Source: Fimenecus sp052169395 (GTDB lineage Bacteria > Bacillota > Clostridia > Oscillospirales > Acutalibacteraceae). From it: a DNA stretch of 64,000 nucleotides. The stretch covers positions 124,001 through 188,000 of the forward strand of contig JBQNCN010000003.1 in assembly GCA_052169395.1 (NCBI GenBank), given 5' to 3'. The notes below the pieces were generated by a model. It saw only the letters and a list, made by a program, of their open reading frames with translations. It was not told the DNA's origin and made no database searches. Shown here one piece after another: positions 24,549 through 32,038 of the stretch; within the stretch, counting starts at the first letter, position 1, and each line of letters starts with the position of its first letter. Both the position numbers and the translations under genes were made by a program.

Positions 24549-24938
24549 TTAGACATTTTTAAGTTCTCTTGTAAGCCAGATATAAGCAAATTCCATTGCC
24601 TGTGCAAAACCCTTTTTTGTGCTTGTTTTAAGAATTTTTTCAGTAGGTGCAAGCGACGGATCAGTACTTATAAGTGAAACATTTATTTTATCGGCAACCT
24701 TTGCTTTTTCTTTATCTCCCAAATCCTTTTCAGAAACTATTGTAAGAGTTACAATAAATTTATCCTCAGGATTTCCGAAATAAACCACATTTCCCTCTCT
24801 TAAAAAAGGAAATCCTTTATATTTCAGCCATTCTTCTCCACTTGTTTTCTTTTTCTGGCTTGTATCAATTTTTTTTATTTCCTTTTTTTTAGACTCCGTC
24901 TTTTTGACAGACGGTCTTGTTTCTTTAACTTCACTCAA
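24549..24938 (-). CDS. Small protein of unknown function between ireB and the DUF3048 lipoprotein gene
   Basis: 129-aa protein with a Lys-rich, low-complexity first 35 residues and a compact remainder (VYFGNPEDKFIVTLTIVSEK; STKKGFAQAMEFAYIWLTRE). No signal peptide or membrane segment. The start is a TTG at 24938 seven bases after GGAG, overlapping the end of ireB. I do not recognise the family. Its position beside the phosphoprotein gene ireB suggests but does not show a regulatory link. Confidence 0.75.
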   Translation of the reverse strand: MSEVKETRPSVKKTESKKKEIKKIDTSQKKKTSGEEWLKYKGFPFLREGNVVYFGNPEDKFIVTLTIVSEKDLGDKEKAKVADKINVSLISTDPSLAPTEKILKTSTKKGFAQAMEFAYIWLTRELKNV

Positions 24939-24940
24939 AT

Positions 24941-25207
24941 TTATTCTCCTTTTTTATCAGGCTTAACATAATCACTCACCATAATTTGTAAGAGCTCATC
25001 GCGATCTATTCTCGAAATAAGATTACGTGCATTATTATGTGTTGTTATATATGTCGGATCTTCCGACAAAAGATATCCAACAATCTGACTAATAGGATTA
25101 TAGCCTTTTTCTTTAAGGGCACTGAACACTGTTCTCATTATTTCTTTAATTTGATGTTCATAATCACCTTTAATATTAAATTCTACGGTCTTATCTATTT
25201 CAGCCAT
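24941..25207 (-). CDS. ireB: IreB-family regulatory phosphoprotein
   Basis: 88-aa protein (formerly UPF0297/YrzL) with the characteristic GYNPISQIVGYLLSEDPTYI and HNNARNLISRIDRDEL. In Enterococcus the orthologue is phosphorylated on an N-terminal Thr by the PASTA kinase IreK and restrains cephalosporin resistance; the corresponding N-terminal region here is EIDKTVEFN, with Thr7 available. Only a weak ribosome site (GGTGAT) is seen. Usually found near alaS and yrqF-type genes; here it follows valS. Confidence 0.95.
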   Translation of the reverse strand: MAEIDKTVEFNIKGDYEHQIKEIMRTVFSALKEKGYNPISQIVGYLLSEDPTYITTHNNARNLISRIDRDELLQIMVSDYVKPDKKGE

Positions 25208-25261
25208 ATTATCACCTAAAAAATTATATCATAAAATATCTGTCCGTTCAATTTTACAATA

Positions 25262-27904
25262 TCAATTCAAATTTTCTTTCATCAATAAAATGCTGTCATC
25301 AAGTCTTTGAATTTTTTCCTTAGCATCAAAAAGACTTTTTTCAGTTTTTTCAATAACATCTTTAGGTGCTTTCTCTATAAAATTATTATTTGAAAGTTTT
25401 CCAGAAAGTATTAGAACTTCTTTATTCATTTTTTCCCTTTCTTTTTCAAGTCTTTTAATTTCTTCAGAGAAATCAATCAATTCACCTAAAGGAATATAAA
25501 TTGATGCACTATCCGTTACCACATTTACAGTTTTTTCCGTATTTTCCGCTTTTTTCACTACAAATACATCCGCTGCACCTGCAAGCTTTTTAAAAAATAC
25601 AGCAGAATGCAAAAACACTTCTGTGAATTCCGTTTCAATAGTCATCTCAGTTCTTTTTGAAGGAGCAACATTCATTTCAGATCTACGATTTCTTACCGCT
25701 TTTACTGCAGTCATTATTCTTTCCATCGCATCCTCTTCAGAAGAAAATACAAGACTTTCCGAATACGAGGGATATTCTGAAAGCATTACAGTCTCATCTC
25801 TATGAGGAAGTGCAAGAAATATTTCCTCAGTAATAAAAGGCATAAACGGATGCAAAAGTATCATAGACTTAGAAAGCACATAAACAAGCACCGCCTTAAC
25901 CGTTTTTTTAGCTGCACTATCATTACTATTAAGTCTTATTTTAGCCAACTCAATATACCAATCACAAAAAATATCCCATATAAATTCATGAATATTTGAA
26001 AGCGCAACACCAAGCTCAAAACTTTCAAAATTTTCATTTACAAGTTTAGAAAGAGAATTAAGTTTTGATAAAATCCACTTGTCTTCAAGTGTAAGATTAT
26101 CAGGAATATTCGGTGAAGGCTCTTCATCATCAATATTCATAAGAATAAACCTTGCGGCATTCCATATTTTATTACAAAAATTCCTTGAAGCCTCAACCTT
26201 TTCATCAGAAAATCTCATATCATTTCCCGGTGCGTTACCCGTTATAAGAGTAAGTCTTAAAGCATCAGCACCATATTTATCAATAACTTCAAGCGGATCA
26301 ATTCCATTTCCAAGAGACTTAGACATCTTTCTGCCTTTAGCATCTCTTACAAGTCCATGAATAAGCACCTTATCAAATGGAACATGCTTTGTATTTTCAA
26401 GTCCTGAATACATCATACGCATAACCCAAAATGGAATAATATCATATCCGGTTACCAATGTTTGAGTAGGGTAATAATGTTTTAAATCTTCAGTTTCATC
26501 AGGCCAACCCAAAACCGAAAAAGGCCAAAGTGCAGAAGAAAACCAAGTGTCAAGCGTATCTTCATCTCTTATAACATTTTCAGATCCGCAATGTTCACAT
26601 TTTTTCACATCATCTCTTGAAACAGTTATTTTTCCACATTCGCCACAATACCATGCCGGAATTCTGTGTCCCCACCAAAGCTGTCTTGAAATGCACCAAT
26701 CTTTAATATTTTCAAGCCAATGAAAATATATCTTTTCAAAACGTTTAGGAACAAAATCGGTTTTGCCATTTTTAACCGCTTCAATGGCAGGTTTTGCAAG
26801 TTCTTCCATCCTAACAAACCATTGGTCCGATATTCTAGGCTCAACACTTGTTCCACAGCGATAACAAGTTCCAACATTGTGTGTATAGTCCTCTACCGAT
26901 GTTAAAACACCCTCTGACTCTAAATCTTTTTCAATTTCTTTTCTTGCGGTTATAATGTCAAGTCCCGCATAAGAATGATAGTCCTCTACTATCTTTCCAT
27001 CCTCTGTAAAAACATTTATTTCCGGAAGATTATGACGCTTGCCCACCTCATAGTCATTCGGATCGTGCGCCGGTGTAATTTTAACAGCACCGGTACCAAA
27101 TTCCATATCCACATAATCATCAGCTATTATAGGGATTTCACGGTGAACAAGCGGTAAAATAAGAAACTTTCCGACAATATCCTTATATCTGTCATCATTG
27201 GGATTTACAGCAACCGCCGTATCACCTAAAAGAGTTTCAGGTCTCGTTGTTGCAATTTCAATAAATCCGGTTCCATCCTTTAAAGGATATTTTATATGCC
27301 AAAAACGACCTTCCTTTTCCTTATATTCCACCTCTGCATCAGAAATTGATGTCTTACAGTGCGGACACCAATTTATCATTCTTGTTCCGCGATAAATAAG
27401 TCCTCTTTCATAATATCTGCAAAAAACTTCCCTTACCGCCCTTGAACATCCATCATCAAGAGTAAAGCGTTCTCTGTCCCAGTCGCAAGAAGTGCCAAGT
27501 TTTTTAAGCTGCTCTACAATTCTTCCGCCATACCGCTCTTTCCACGCCCACGCCCTATCTAAAAATCCCTCTCGACCTATATCCGCTTTTGTAAGGCCTT
27601 CCTTTTTGAGCATCTCAACAATTTTTGCCTCAGTGGCAATTGATGCATGGTCAGTACCAGGAACCCAAAGAGTATCAAACCCTTTCATACGATGATATCT
27701 TATGAGTACATCTTGAAGAGTATTGTCAAGCGCATGTCCCATATGAAGCTGTCCGGTAATATTCGGAGGCGGTATTACTATTGTATAAGTCTTTTTGCCG
27801 GGTTCTCTTTTGGCATGAAAATATTTCTTATCAAGCCAATTTTTATAAATAGAATTTTCAACTTTTTCCGGATTATATTGTTTTTCAAGTTCTTTTTTCA
27901 TCAT
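25262..27904 (-). CDS. valS: Valyl-tRNA synthetase
   Basis: 880-aa class I synthetase charging tRNA-Val. HIGH-type motif QLHMGHALDN near 57, KMSKS motif RKMSKSLGNGIDP near 525, editing (CP1) domain between, zinc-binding cysteine pairs CGECGK and CEHCGS, an anticodon-binding domain and the C-terminal coiled-coil arm (last 65 residues) typical of ValRS. Two adjacent ATGs (27904 and 27901) follow GGAG; the upstream one is listed, though the second is better spaced. No T-box leader is visible; it is read from the fprA promoter. Confidence 0.98.
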   Translation of the reverse strand: MMKKELEKQYNPEKVENSIYKNWLDKKYFHAKREPGKKTYTIVIPPPNITGQLHMGHALDNTLQDVLIRYHRMKGFDTLWVPGTDHASIATEAKIVEMLKKEGLTKADIGREGFLDRAWAWKERYGGRIVEQLKKLGTSCDWDRERFTLDDGCSRAVREVFCRYYERGLIYRGTRMINWCPHCKTSISDAEVEYKEKEGRFWHIKYPLKDGTGFIEIATTRPETLLGDTAVAVNPNDDRYKDIVGKFLILPLVHREIPIIADDYVDMEFGTGAVKITPAHDPNDYEVGKRHNLPEINVFTEDGKIVEDYHSYAGLDIITARKEIEKDLESEGVLTSVEDYTHNVGTCYRCGTSVEPRISDQWFVRMEELAKPAIEAVKNGKTDFVPKRFEKIYFHWLENIKDWCISRQLWWGHRIPAWYCGECGKITVSRDDVKKCEHCGSENVIRDEDTLDTWFSSALWPFSVLGWPDETEDLKHYYPTQTLVTGYDIIPFWVMRMMYSGLENTKHVPFDKVLIHGLVRDAKGRKMSKSLGNGIDPLEVIDKYGADALRLTLITGNAPGNDMRFSDEKVEASRNFCNKIWNAARFILMNIDDEEPSPNIPDNLTLEDKWILSKLNSLSKLVNENFESFELGVALSNIHEFIWDIFCDWYIELAKIRLNSNDSAAKKTVKAVLVYVLSKSMILLHPFMPFITEEIFLALPHRDETVMLSEYPSYSESLVFSSEEDAMERIMTAVKAVRNRRSEMNVAPSKRTEMTIETEFTEVFLHSAVFFKKLAGAADVFVVKKAENTEKTVNVVTDSASIYIPLGELIDFSEEIKRLEKEREKMNKEVLILSGKLSNNNFIEKAPKDVIEKTEKSLFDAKEKIQRLDDSILLMKENLN

Positions 27905-27913
27905 TCACTCCAT

Positions 27914-28468
27914 TCAATTTTGATTATCGACATTAGAAAAAGCTCTTTCCAAGACATCTTCATAATCTCTTAAAAATATTTTTATATCATGCCATTCAGG
28001 CTTTCCTTTTTTATTTGTAACATTTACCGCATAAAAAAATTGCTCATTCAGACTATTTTTATCCTTTACAGTAAAATTCAAATCAAAACTTTCTTTATGT
28101 TTTCTATCAACTGAAATTACTGAAGGCACACTATAATTTACAATACCTCTATTTTCGTTTGTTCCGGTAATAAGAGAAAAACGATAGCTGTCAAAATCAT
28201 AAAACCAATTTGATGCTTCCATTTTCATTTTAACCGAATATTCATTTTCTCCAATTTTCAATGCCGTTATTTCCGTTGCAGTAAAAGACACCTTGTGCCA
28301 CCTGTTTACAAAAGCAACGCTAAATACGATAAGCATTACCACCGTTATAAAAACAAACGCTATTGAAAGTACTGAAAGCCGTATCTTATTTTTTATCAGT
28401 TTTCTTTTTCCATCACTTATATCTTCATTTGCAGGCAGCTTTAAAAGCTTATTCTCATCTCCTTCCAT
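27914..28468 (-). CDS. Single-pass membrane protein, function unknown
   Basis: 184-aa protein with a cytosolic N-terminus of about 32 residues, one transmembrane helix (about 33-54, VLSIAFVFITVVMLIVFSV) and a beta-rich extracellular domain of about 130 residues that could have an immunoglobulin-like fold (FSLITGTNENRGIVNYSVPS; FDLNFTVKD). No catalytic motif. It starts one base after the fprA stop and ends 9 nt before valS, so it is co-expressed with both. Confidence 0.8.
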   Translation of the reverse strand: MEGDENKLLKLPANEDISDGKRKLIKNKIRLSVLSIAFVFITVVMLIVFSVAFVNRWHKVSFTATEITALKIGENEYSVKMKMEASNWFYDFDSYRFSLITGTNENRGIVNYSVPSVISVDRKHKESFDLNFTVKDKNSLNEQFFYAVNVTNKKGKPEWHDIKIFLRDYEDVLERAFSNVDNQN

Positions 28469-28469
28469 T

Positions 28470-29660
28470 TTAAATCACCTTTGCAAATTCCTCACCAAAA
28501 GCACGGCATTTTAATAAAGAATCATAATCAGGTGCCCAATTAAGCTTTATTCCGTCATGTAAAATCTCAAATCCAGCGGATTTTGCATACTCTGTCATAA
28601 GCTTTACACCCTCTCCAGACCAACCGTAAGAGCCGAAAGCAGCGGCTTTTTTGTTTTTGAATTTAAGCCCCTTTGCCATTCCCAAAATACCGTCCATGCC
28701 ATAACTCAACCCATTATTTATAGTTGGACAACCGAAAAGAACCGCCTTTGATTTAAATATTTCCGTCATAATATCATTTTTATCGTTATCAGGAATATTT
28801 ATAAGTTTTACAGTTATGCTGTCATCAATTTTTTTTATGCCGTCGCAGATATTTTCCGCCATAAGTCTTGTCGATTGCCACATTGTATCGTATATAATAG
28901 ATATCTGATTTTCCTGATACTGATCTGCCCATTCAAAATATTTATTTATTATCATATCGATATTTTCTCTCCAAAGTGCCCCGTGAGAAGGAGCTATCAT
29001 TGATATGGGCAAATTCATTTTCATAATTGCATTCAACTTAGCTTTAACTATCATTGAAAAAGGATTTATAATATTTGTATAATATTTCATCGCCTCATAC
29101 ATAACCTCATCCATATCACAGCTATCCGTAAACATATTTTCCGTTGCAAAATGCTGACCGAAGCCGTCATTTGAGAACAAGATATTTTCTGTATCCATAT
29201 AAGTAAACATCGTATCGGGCCAATGTATCATAGGTGCTTCAATAAATGTGAGTGTTTCCTTTCCTAATGAAAGAGTATCACCTGTTTTTACAGTTATAAT
29301 ATTAAAATCCTGATGATAAAGACCGTTTAAAATTTTTCTGCCGTTTTCAGTGCAGTAAATCGGAGTATTCGGAATTTCACGCAAAAGCTCGGGAAGTGCA
29401 CCCGAATGATCGTTTTCATTATGATTCATTATAATTGCATCAATTTCATTAAGATTAATTTCTTCTTTGAGTCTTGAAACAAATTCTCTGTCATAAGGTC
29501 CCCATACAGTATCTATAAGTACGGTTTTTTCAGAGCCTCTTACAAGATACGCATTATATGACGAACCTTTAAAGGTTGAAAGCTCATTGCCGTGAAAGTG
29601 CTTTAATTCCCAATCTATTTTTCCTACCCAGCTTACTCTATCTGATATTTTTTTCGCCAT
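28470..29660 (-). CDS. fprA: Flavodiiron protein (FprA family, oxygen/NO reductase)
   Basis: 396-aa A-type flavoprotein. The N-terminal metallo-beta-lactamase-like domain has the diiron ligands in NHNENDHSGALPELL and later histidines (IHWPD, SHGAL). The C-terminal flavodoxin-like domain starts near 255 (SIIYDTMWQSTRLMAENI) and has the GSYGWSGEG FMN loop. In anaerobes it reduces O2 to water (or NO to N2O) using rubredoxin or another electron donor. It is first in the operon, and its promoter carries an FNR-like palindrome. No rubredoxin gene lies next to it. Confidence 0.94.
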   Translation of the reverse strand: MAKKISDRVSWVGKIDWELKHFHGNELSTFKGSSYNAYLVRGSEKTVLIDTVWGPYDREFVSRLKEEINLNEIDAIIMNHNENDHSGALPELLREIPNTPIYCTENGRKILNGLYHQDFNIITVKTGDTLSLGKETLTFIEAPMIHWPDTMFTYMDTENILFSNDGFGQHFATENMFTDSCDMDEVMYEAMKYYTNIINPFSMIVKAKLNAIMKMNLPISMIAPSHGALWRENIDMIINKYFEWADQYQENQISIIYDTMWQSTRLMAENICDGIKKIDDSITVKLINIPDNDKNDIMTEIFKSKAVLFGCPTINNGLSYGMDGILGMAKGLKFKNKKAAAFGSYGWSGEGVKLMTEYAKSAGFEILHDGIKLNWAPDYDSLLKCRAFGEEFAKVI

Positions 29661-29695
29661 TTTTCATCCTCCGAACTCAATATATATACTTTTAA

Positions 29696-29724
29696 ATTAT
29701 ATTTGATTTAAATCATTTTAGCAA
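29696..29724 (-). promoter_or_regulatory. Promoter of the fprA-valS operon
   Basis: -35 TTGCTA (29724-29719), 17-base spacer, -10 TATAAT (29701-29696). The -35 shares bases with the arm of the upstream terminator. Confidence 0.65.
29703..29716. promoter_or_regulatory. FNR/CRP-like palindrome in the fprA promoter spacer
   Basis: TTGATTTAAATCAT matches 9 of 10 defined positions of TTGAT-N4-ATCAA and contains a perfect 12-bp palindrome. It lies between -35 and -10, so a bound protein would repress. AT-richness makes chance occurrence possible. Confidence 0.4.
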
Positions 29725-29765
29725 CATAAAAAAGAAGTGTATTTTACACTTCTTTTTTATGTTGC
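29721..29765 (-). terminator. Long perfect hairpin terminator downstream of the amidase-like gene
   Basis: Two 21-base arms beginning GCAACATAAAAAAGAAGTG are perfectly complementary around TTT. The minus-strand arm ends in a T-run followed by ATGTTGC. It is unusually long and perfect, and its outer end provides part of the fprA -35 element. Confidence 0.85.
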
Positions 29766-29785
29766 TTTAATTCTTAAAATACAAA

Positions 29786-30720
29786 TCATGCCCAAAGAGT
29801 TACTGTGCCACCATACGGACCATAATAAGTTTTATGCTCCATAAGCGGACCTTTACCCCACTTTGATTTAACCGTAGCATTACAAATCGCATTTCCAACA
29901 ACATCATTAACAATAGCAGAATGATTAGCTGAAGAATAATATACTTTACTTGCCACACCAATATTATAAACTCTATTATAGCTCCCATCAGACATATATG
30001 CATTCGGATTGTTCATCCAATATATATTTGATGTGGAACTACTATACCAAGCATATGAATGGCAATTATATATTCTTGTCGATGTAGATACAAAATAAGC
30101 TTGAGGATATCTGTTTATAAAATATGAATTTATGAATTTTGAGCATTTATCATAGCTTGACTCATTTCAAATAAACTTTGAACTTGAACAGAAGTTCCTT
30201 TTGGAGTATAAACAACCGCTCTATTCAGTTCATCCATATTAGATAAAAAATAGTTATTCAATTCTTCTAAAACAAAAGGTGCAAGTTCGATTGTAATCGA
30301 ATCTTTTGTTTTCAATCTTTTTATAGTTTCTGAATTATTATTTTCTGCTTTTTTTACAATTAAATGCGCATCTGCACGATTTAAAAGTAATCTAAGCGCT
30401 GTACAATGTGTCGAAACATATTCAATACCTTCTTTCGTGCTATTAAAAGCAAATATATCACCAATAAGTGGATATTCCAAAACTGCTCTAAGTATTTCAT
30501 CAGTTGATAAAGGATTTAATTCTTTTTCATCTATATAAACTGCTTTCCTTAATTTTTCTGTTGTATCAAGGCTTTTCCATTCTAACGATGTTGTATCAAC
30601 TTTATAAAAGCTCTTATTTCTATTTGTATTAGATGCAAAAGAGAAGGCATTTATATTAAATAAAAACAAAGCACAAAAAACAATCATTAAAAGCTTTTTT
30701 TTCATAATATAATAATTCAT
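29786..30720 (-). pseudogene. Frameshifted secreted protein with a Cys-His amidase/peptidase-like C-terminal domain
   Basis: Two reading frames make up one gene of about 311 residues. Frame A (30720-30130, 196 aa) has a signal peptide (KKKLLMIVFCALFLFNINAF, cleavage after about residue 30) and a mainly helical region. It stops at TAA 30132-30130. Frame B (-1 relative) is open from 30166 to 29786 and encodes a domain with YNCHSYAWYSSS, WMNNPNAYMSDGSY, NHSAIV and KSKWGKGPLMEH. The Cys (in NCHSYAW) and His (in NHSAIV) suggest an NlpC/P60- or amidase-like fold. Homologous secreted Firmicute proteins, as I recall them, join these regions continuously. One base appears lost between 30166 and 30130, in A-rich sequence without a canonical slippery heptamer. 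Confidence 0.7.
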
Positions 30721-30770
30721 CTCCCTTATATTTTATTAAAATACAATATCCCAAATGTATAAATTTAATC

Positions 30771-30830
30771 TTATTTCAATTCTAATAACCTGTCTCCGTT
30801 CTTATATCTTTGTGGATTATCATATTTCAT
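30771..30830 (-). CDS. Possible 19-aa peptide upstream of the amidase-like gene
   Basis: ATG at 30830 with AAGGGA about seven bases upstream, encoding MKYDNPQRYKNGDRLLELK and then TAA. It lies 51 bases upstream of the secreted amidase-like gene on the same strand. Charged, with no signal peptide. It may be a leader peptide, a gene remnant or chance; nothing decides between these. Confidence 0.3.
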   Translation of the reverse strand: MKYDNPQRYKNGDRLLELK

Positions 30831-30951
30831 AATTAATCCCTTCTATTCCATCATTATTTTAACATTATATTTAATTAAATTCAAATATTTTAAAAACTAT
30901 TTTTATATAATTTACATATTAAATTTCAATGTTTTATTAAAAACAAAATGT

Positions 30952-30980
30952 TTAACTATACATACAATATATGATATAAT
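30952..30980 (+). promoter_or_regulatory. Promoter of the glycosyltransferase gene
   Basis: TTAACT, 17-base spacer and consensus TATAAT, 38 bases before the ATG. The rest of the roughly 300-base gap between the amidase-like gene and this promoter is AT-rich, with only the 19-codon frame noted. Confidence 0.55.
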
Positions 30981-31018
30981 ATATTTTATTATACACATTT
31001 TATAAACGGGGAAATTAT

Positions 31019-31963
31019 ATGAAAAAGCTTGATATCATAGTGCCATGCTTTAATGAAGAAGAATCCATACCTCTCTTTTACAGTGCAATTCAAGCTGAAA
31101 AGAAAAATATGCCATCCATTTTAACAAAGCTCATTTTTATAAACGATGGATCCAAGGATAATACACTTAATGTTCTGCGGAAGCTTTCTGAAAATGATGA
31201 AAATGTAAAATATATAAGCTTTTCAAGAAATTTCGGAAAAGAAAGTGCCATGCTTTCAGGCATGCGCTTTTCAACCGGAGATTTTGTTGCAATTATGGAT
31301 GTCGATCTTCAACATTCTCCGACAATGCTGCCTGAAATGCTCAAAGCGGTTAAGGATGACGGCTTTGATGTGGCTGCGGCAAGGCGCTCGGACAGAAGCG
31401 GAGAGAAAAAAGTTCGTTCAGCTTTTTCAAAAGGTTTCTATAAAATCGTGAACGGCATATCACAGACAAAAATTGAAAGCGGCGCACAGGATTTCAGAAT
31501 AATGAAAAGAAAAGTCGTGAATGCAATTTTATCAATGCCCGAATACAACCGTTTTTCTAAAGGCATTTTTTCGTGGGTGGGATTCAAAACAAAATGGTTT
31601 GAGCACGAAAACAGAAAACGCTCCGCAGGAAAAACAAAATGGTCATTCGGAAAGCTTATGAAATATGCTTCCGATGGTATCATCGGTTATACTGATGCAC
31701 CGCTAAGAATGTCTTTCTGGCTCGGCTCTCTTATTTCATTTTTCGGTTTAATTTATGCAGTTATCATTTTTATAAAAACAATAATAAACGGTGCAGATGT
31801 TCCAGGCTATCCGTCACTCATTATTGCAATTCTTATAATAGGCGGTTTAACTCTTATAAGCCTTGGCATTGTCGGCGAATATATCGCCAGAATATTTTTT
31901 GAGGTAAAAAAACGTCCAAATTATATTATAGATGAAACAAATATTACACCGAATAATAAATAA
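31019..31963 (+). CDS. Family 2 glycosyltransferase (dolichol-phosphate-mannose synthase/GtrB-like)
   Basis: 314-aa membrane glycosyltransferase. The GT-A domain opens with DIIVPCFNEEESIPLF, has FINDGSKDNT and the metal-binding DxD in IMDVDLQHSP near 96, and a QDFRIMKRKV block. Two transmembrane helices lie near 235-258 and 270-292, followed by a cytosolic GEYIARIFFEVKKRPNY tail. Such enzymes load a sugar on polyprenyl phosphate at the inner face of the membrane. The acceptor pathway is not encoded nearby. GGGG ribosome site. Confidence 0.9.
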   Translation: MKKLDIIVPCFNEEESIPLFYSAIQAEKKNMPSILTKLIFINDGSKDNTLNVLRKLSENDENVKYISFSRNFGKESAMLSGMRFSTGDFVAIMDVDLQHSPTMLPEMLKAVKDDGFDVAAARRSDRSGEKKVRSAFSKGFYKIVNGISQTKIESGAQDFRIMKRKVVNAILSMPEYNRFSKGIFSWVGFKTKWFEHENRKRSAGKTKWSFGKLMKYASDGIIGYTDAPLRMSFWLGSLISFFGLIYAVIIFIKTIINGADVPGYPSLIIAILIIGGLTLISLGIVGEYIARIFFEVKKRPNYIIDETNITPNNK

Positions 31964-31968
31964 CACAC

Positions 31969-31997
31969 TTGTTAAAAAAGAATATTTTTATTATAAT
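31969..31997 (+). promoter_or_regulatory. Promoter of ileS
   Basis: TTGTTA, 17-base spacer and TATAAT, 41 bases before the ileS start. The leader is too short for a T-box. Confidence 0.6.
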
Positions 31998-32038
31998 TAA
32001 AATATTTCATATAAAAAAATAAAAACGAGGAAGATATA

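Noticed and set aside
30130..30166. Programmed -1 frameshift in the amidase-like gene
   Set aside because: No X-XXY-YYZ heptamer in the correct frame and no obvious downstream stimulatory hairpin were found, so an indel or sequence error is more likely.
31964..32038. T-box leader for ileS
   Set aside because: The gap is 75 bases with a promoter inside it, leaving about 35 bases of leader, far too short for a T-box. The valS gene similarly has no free leader.
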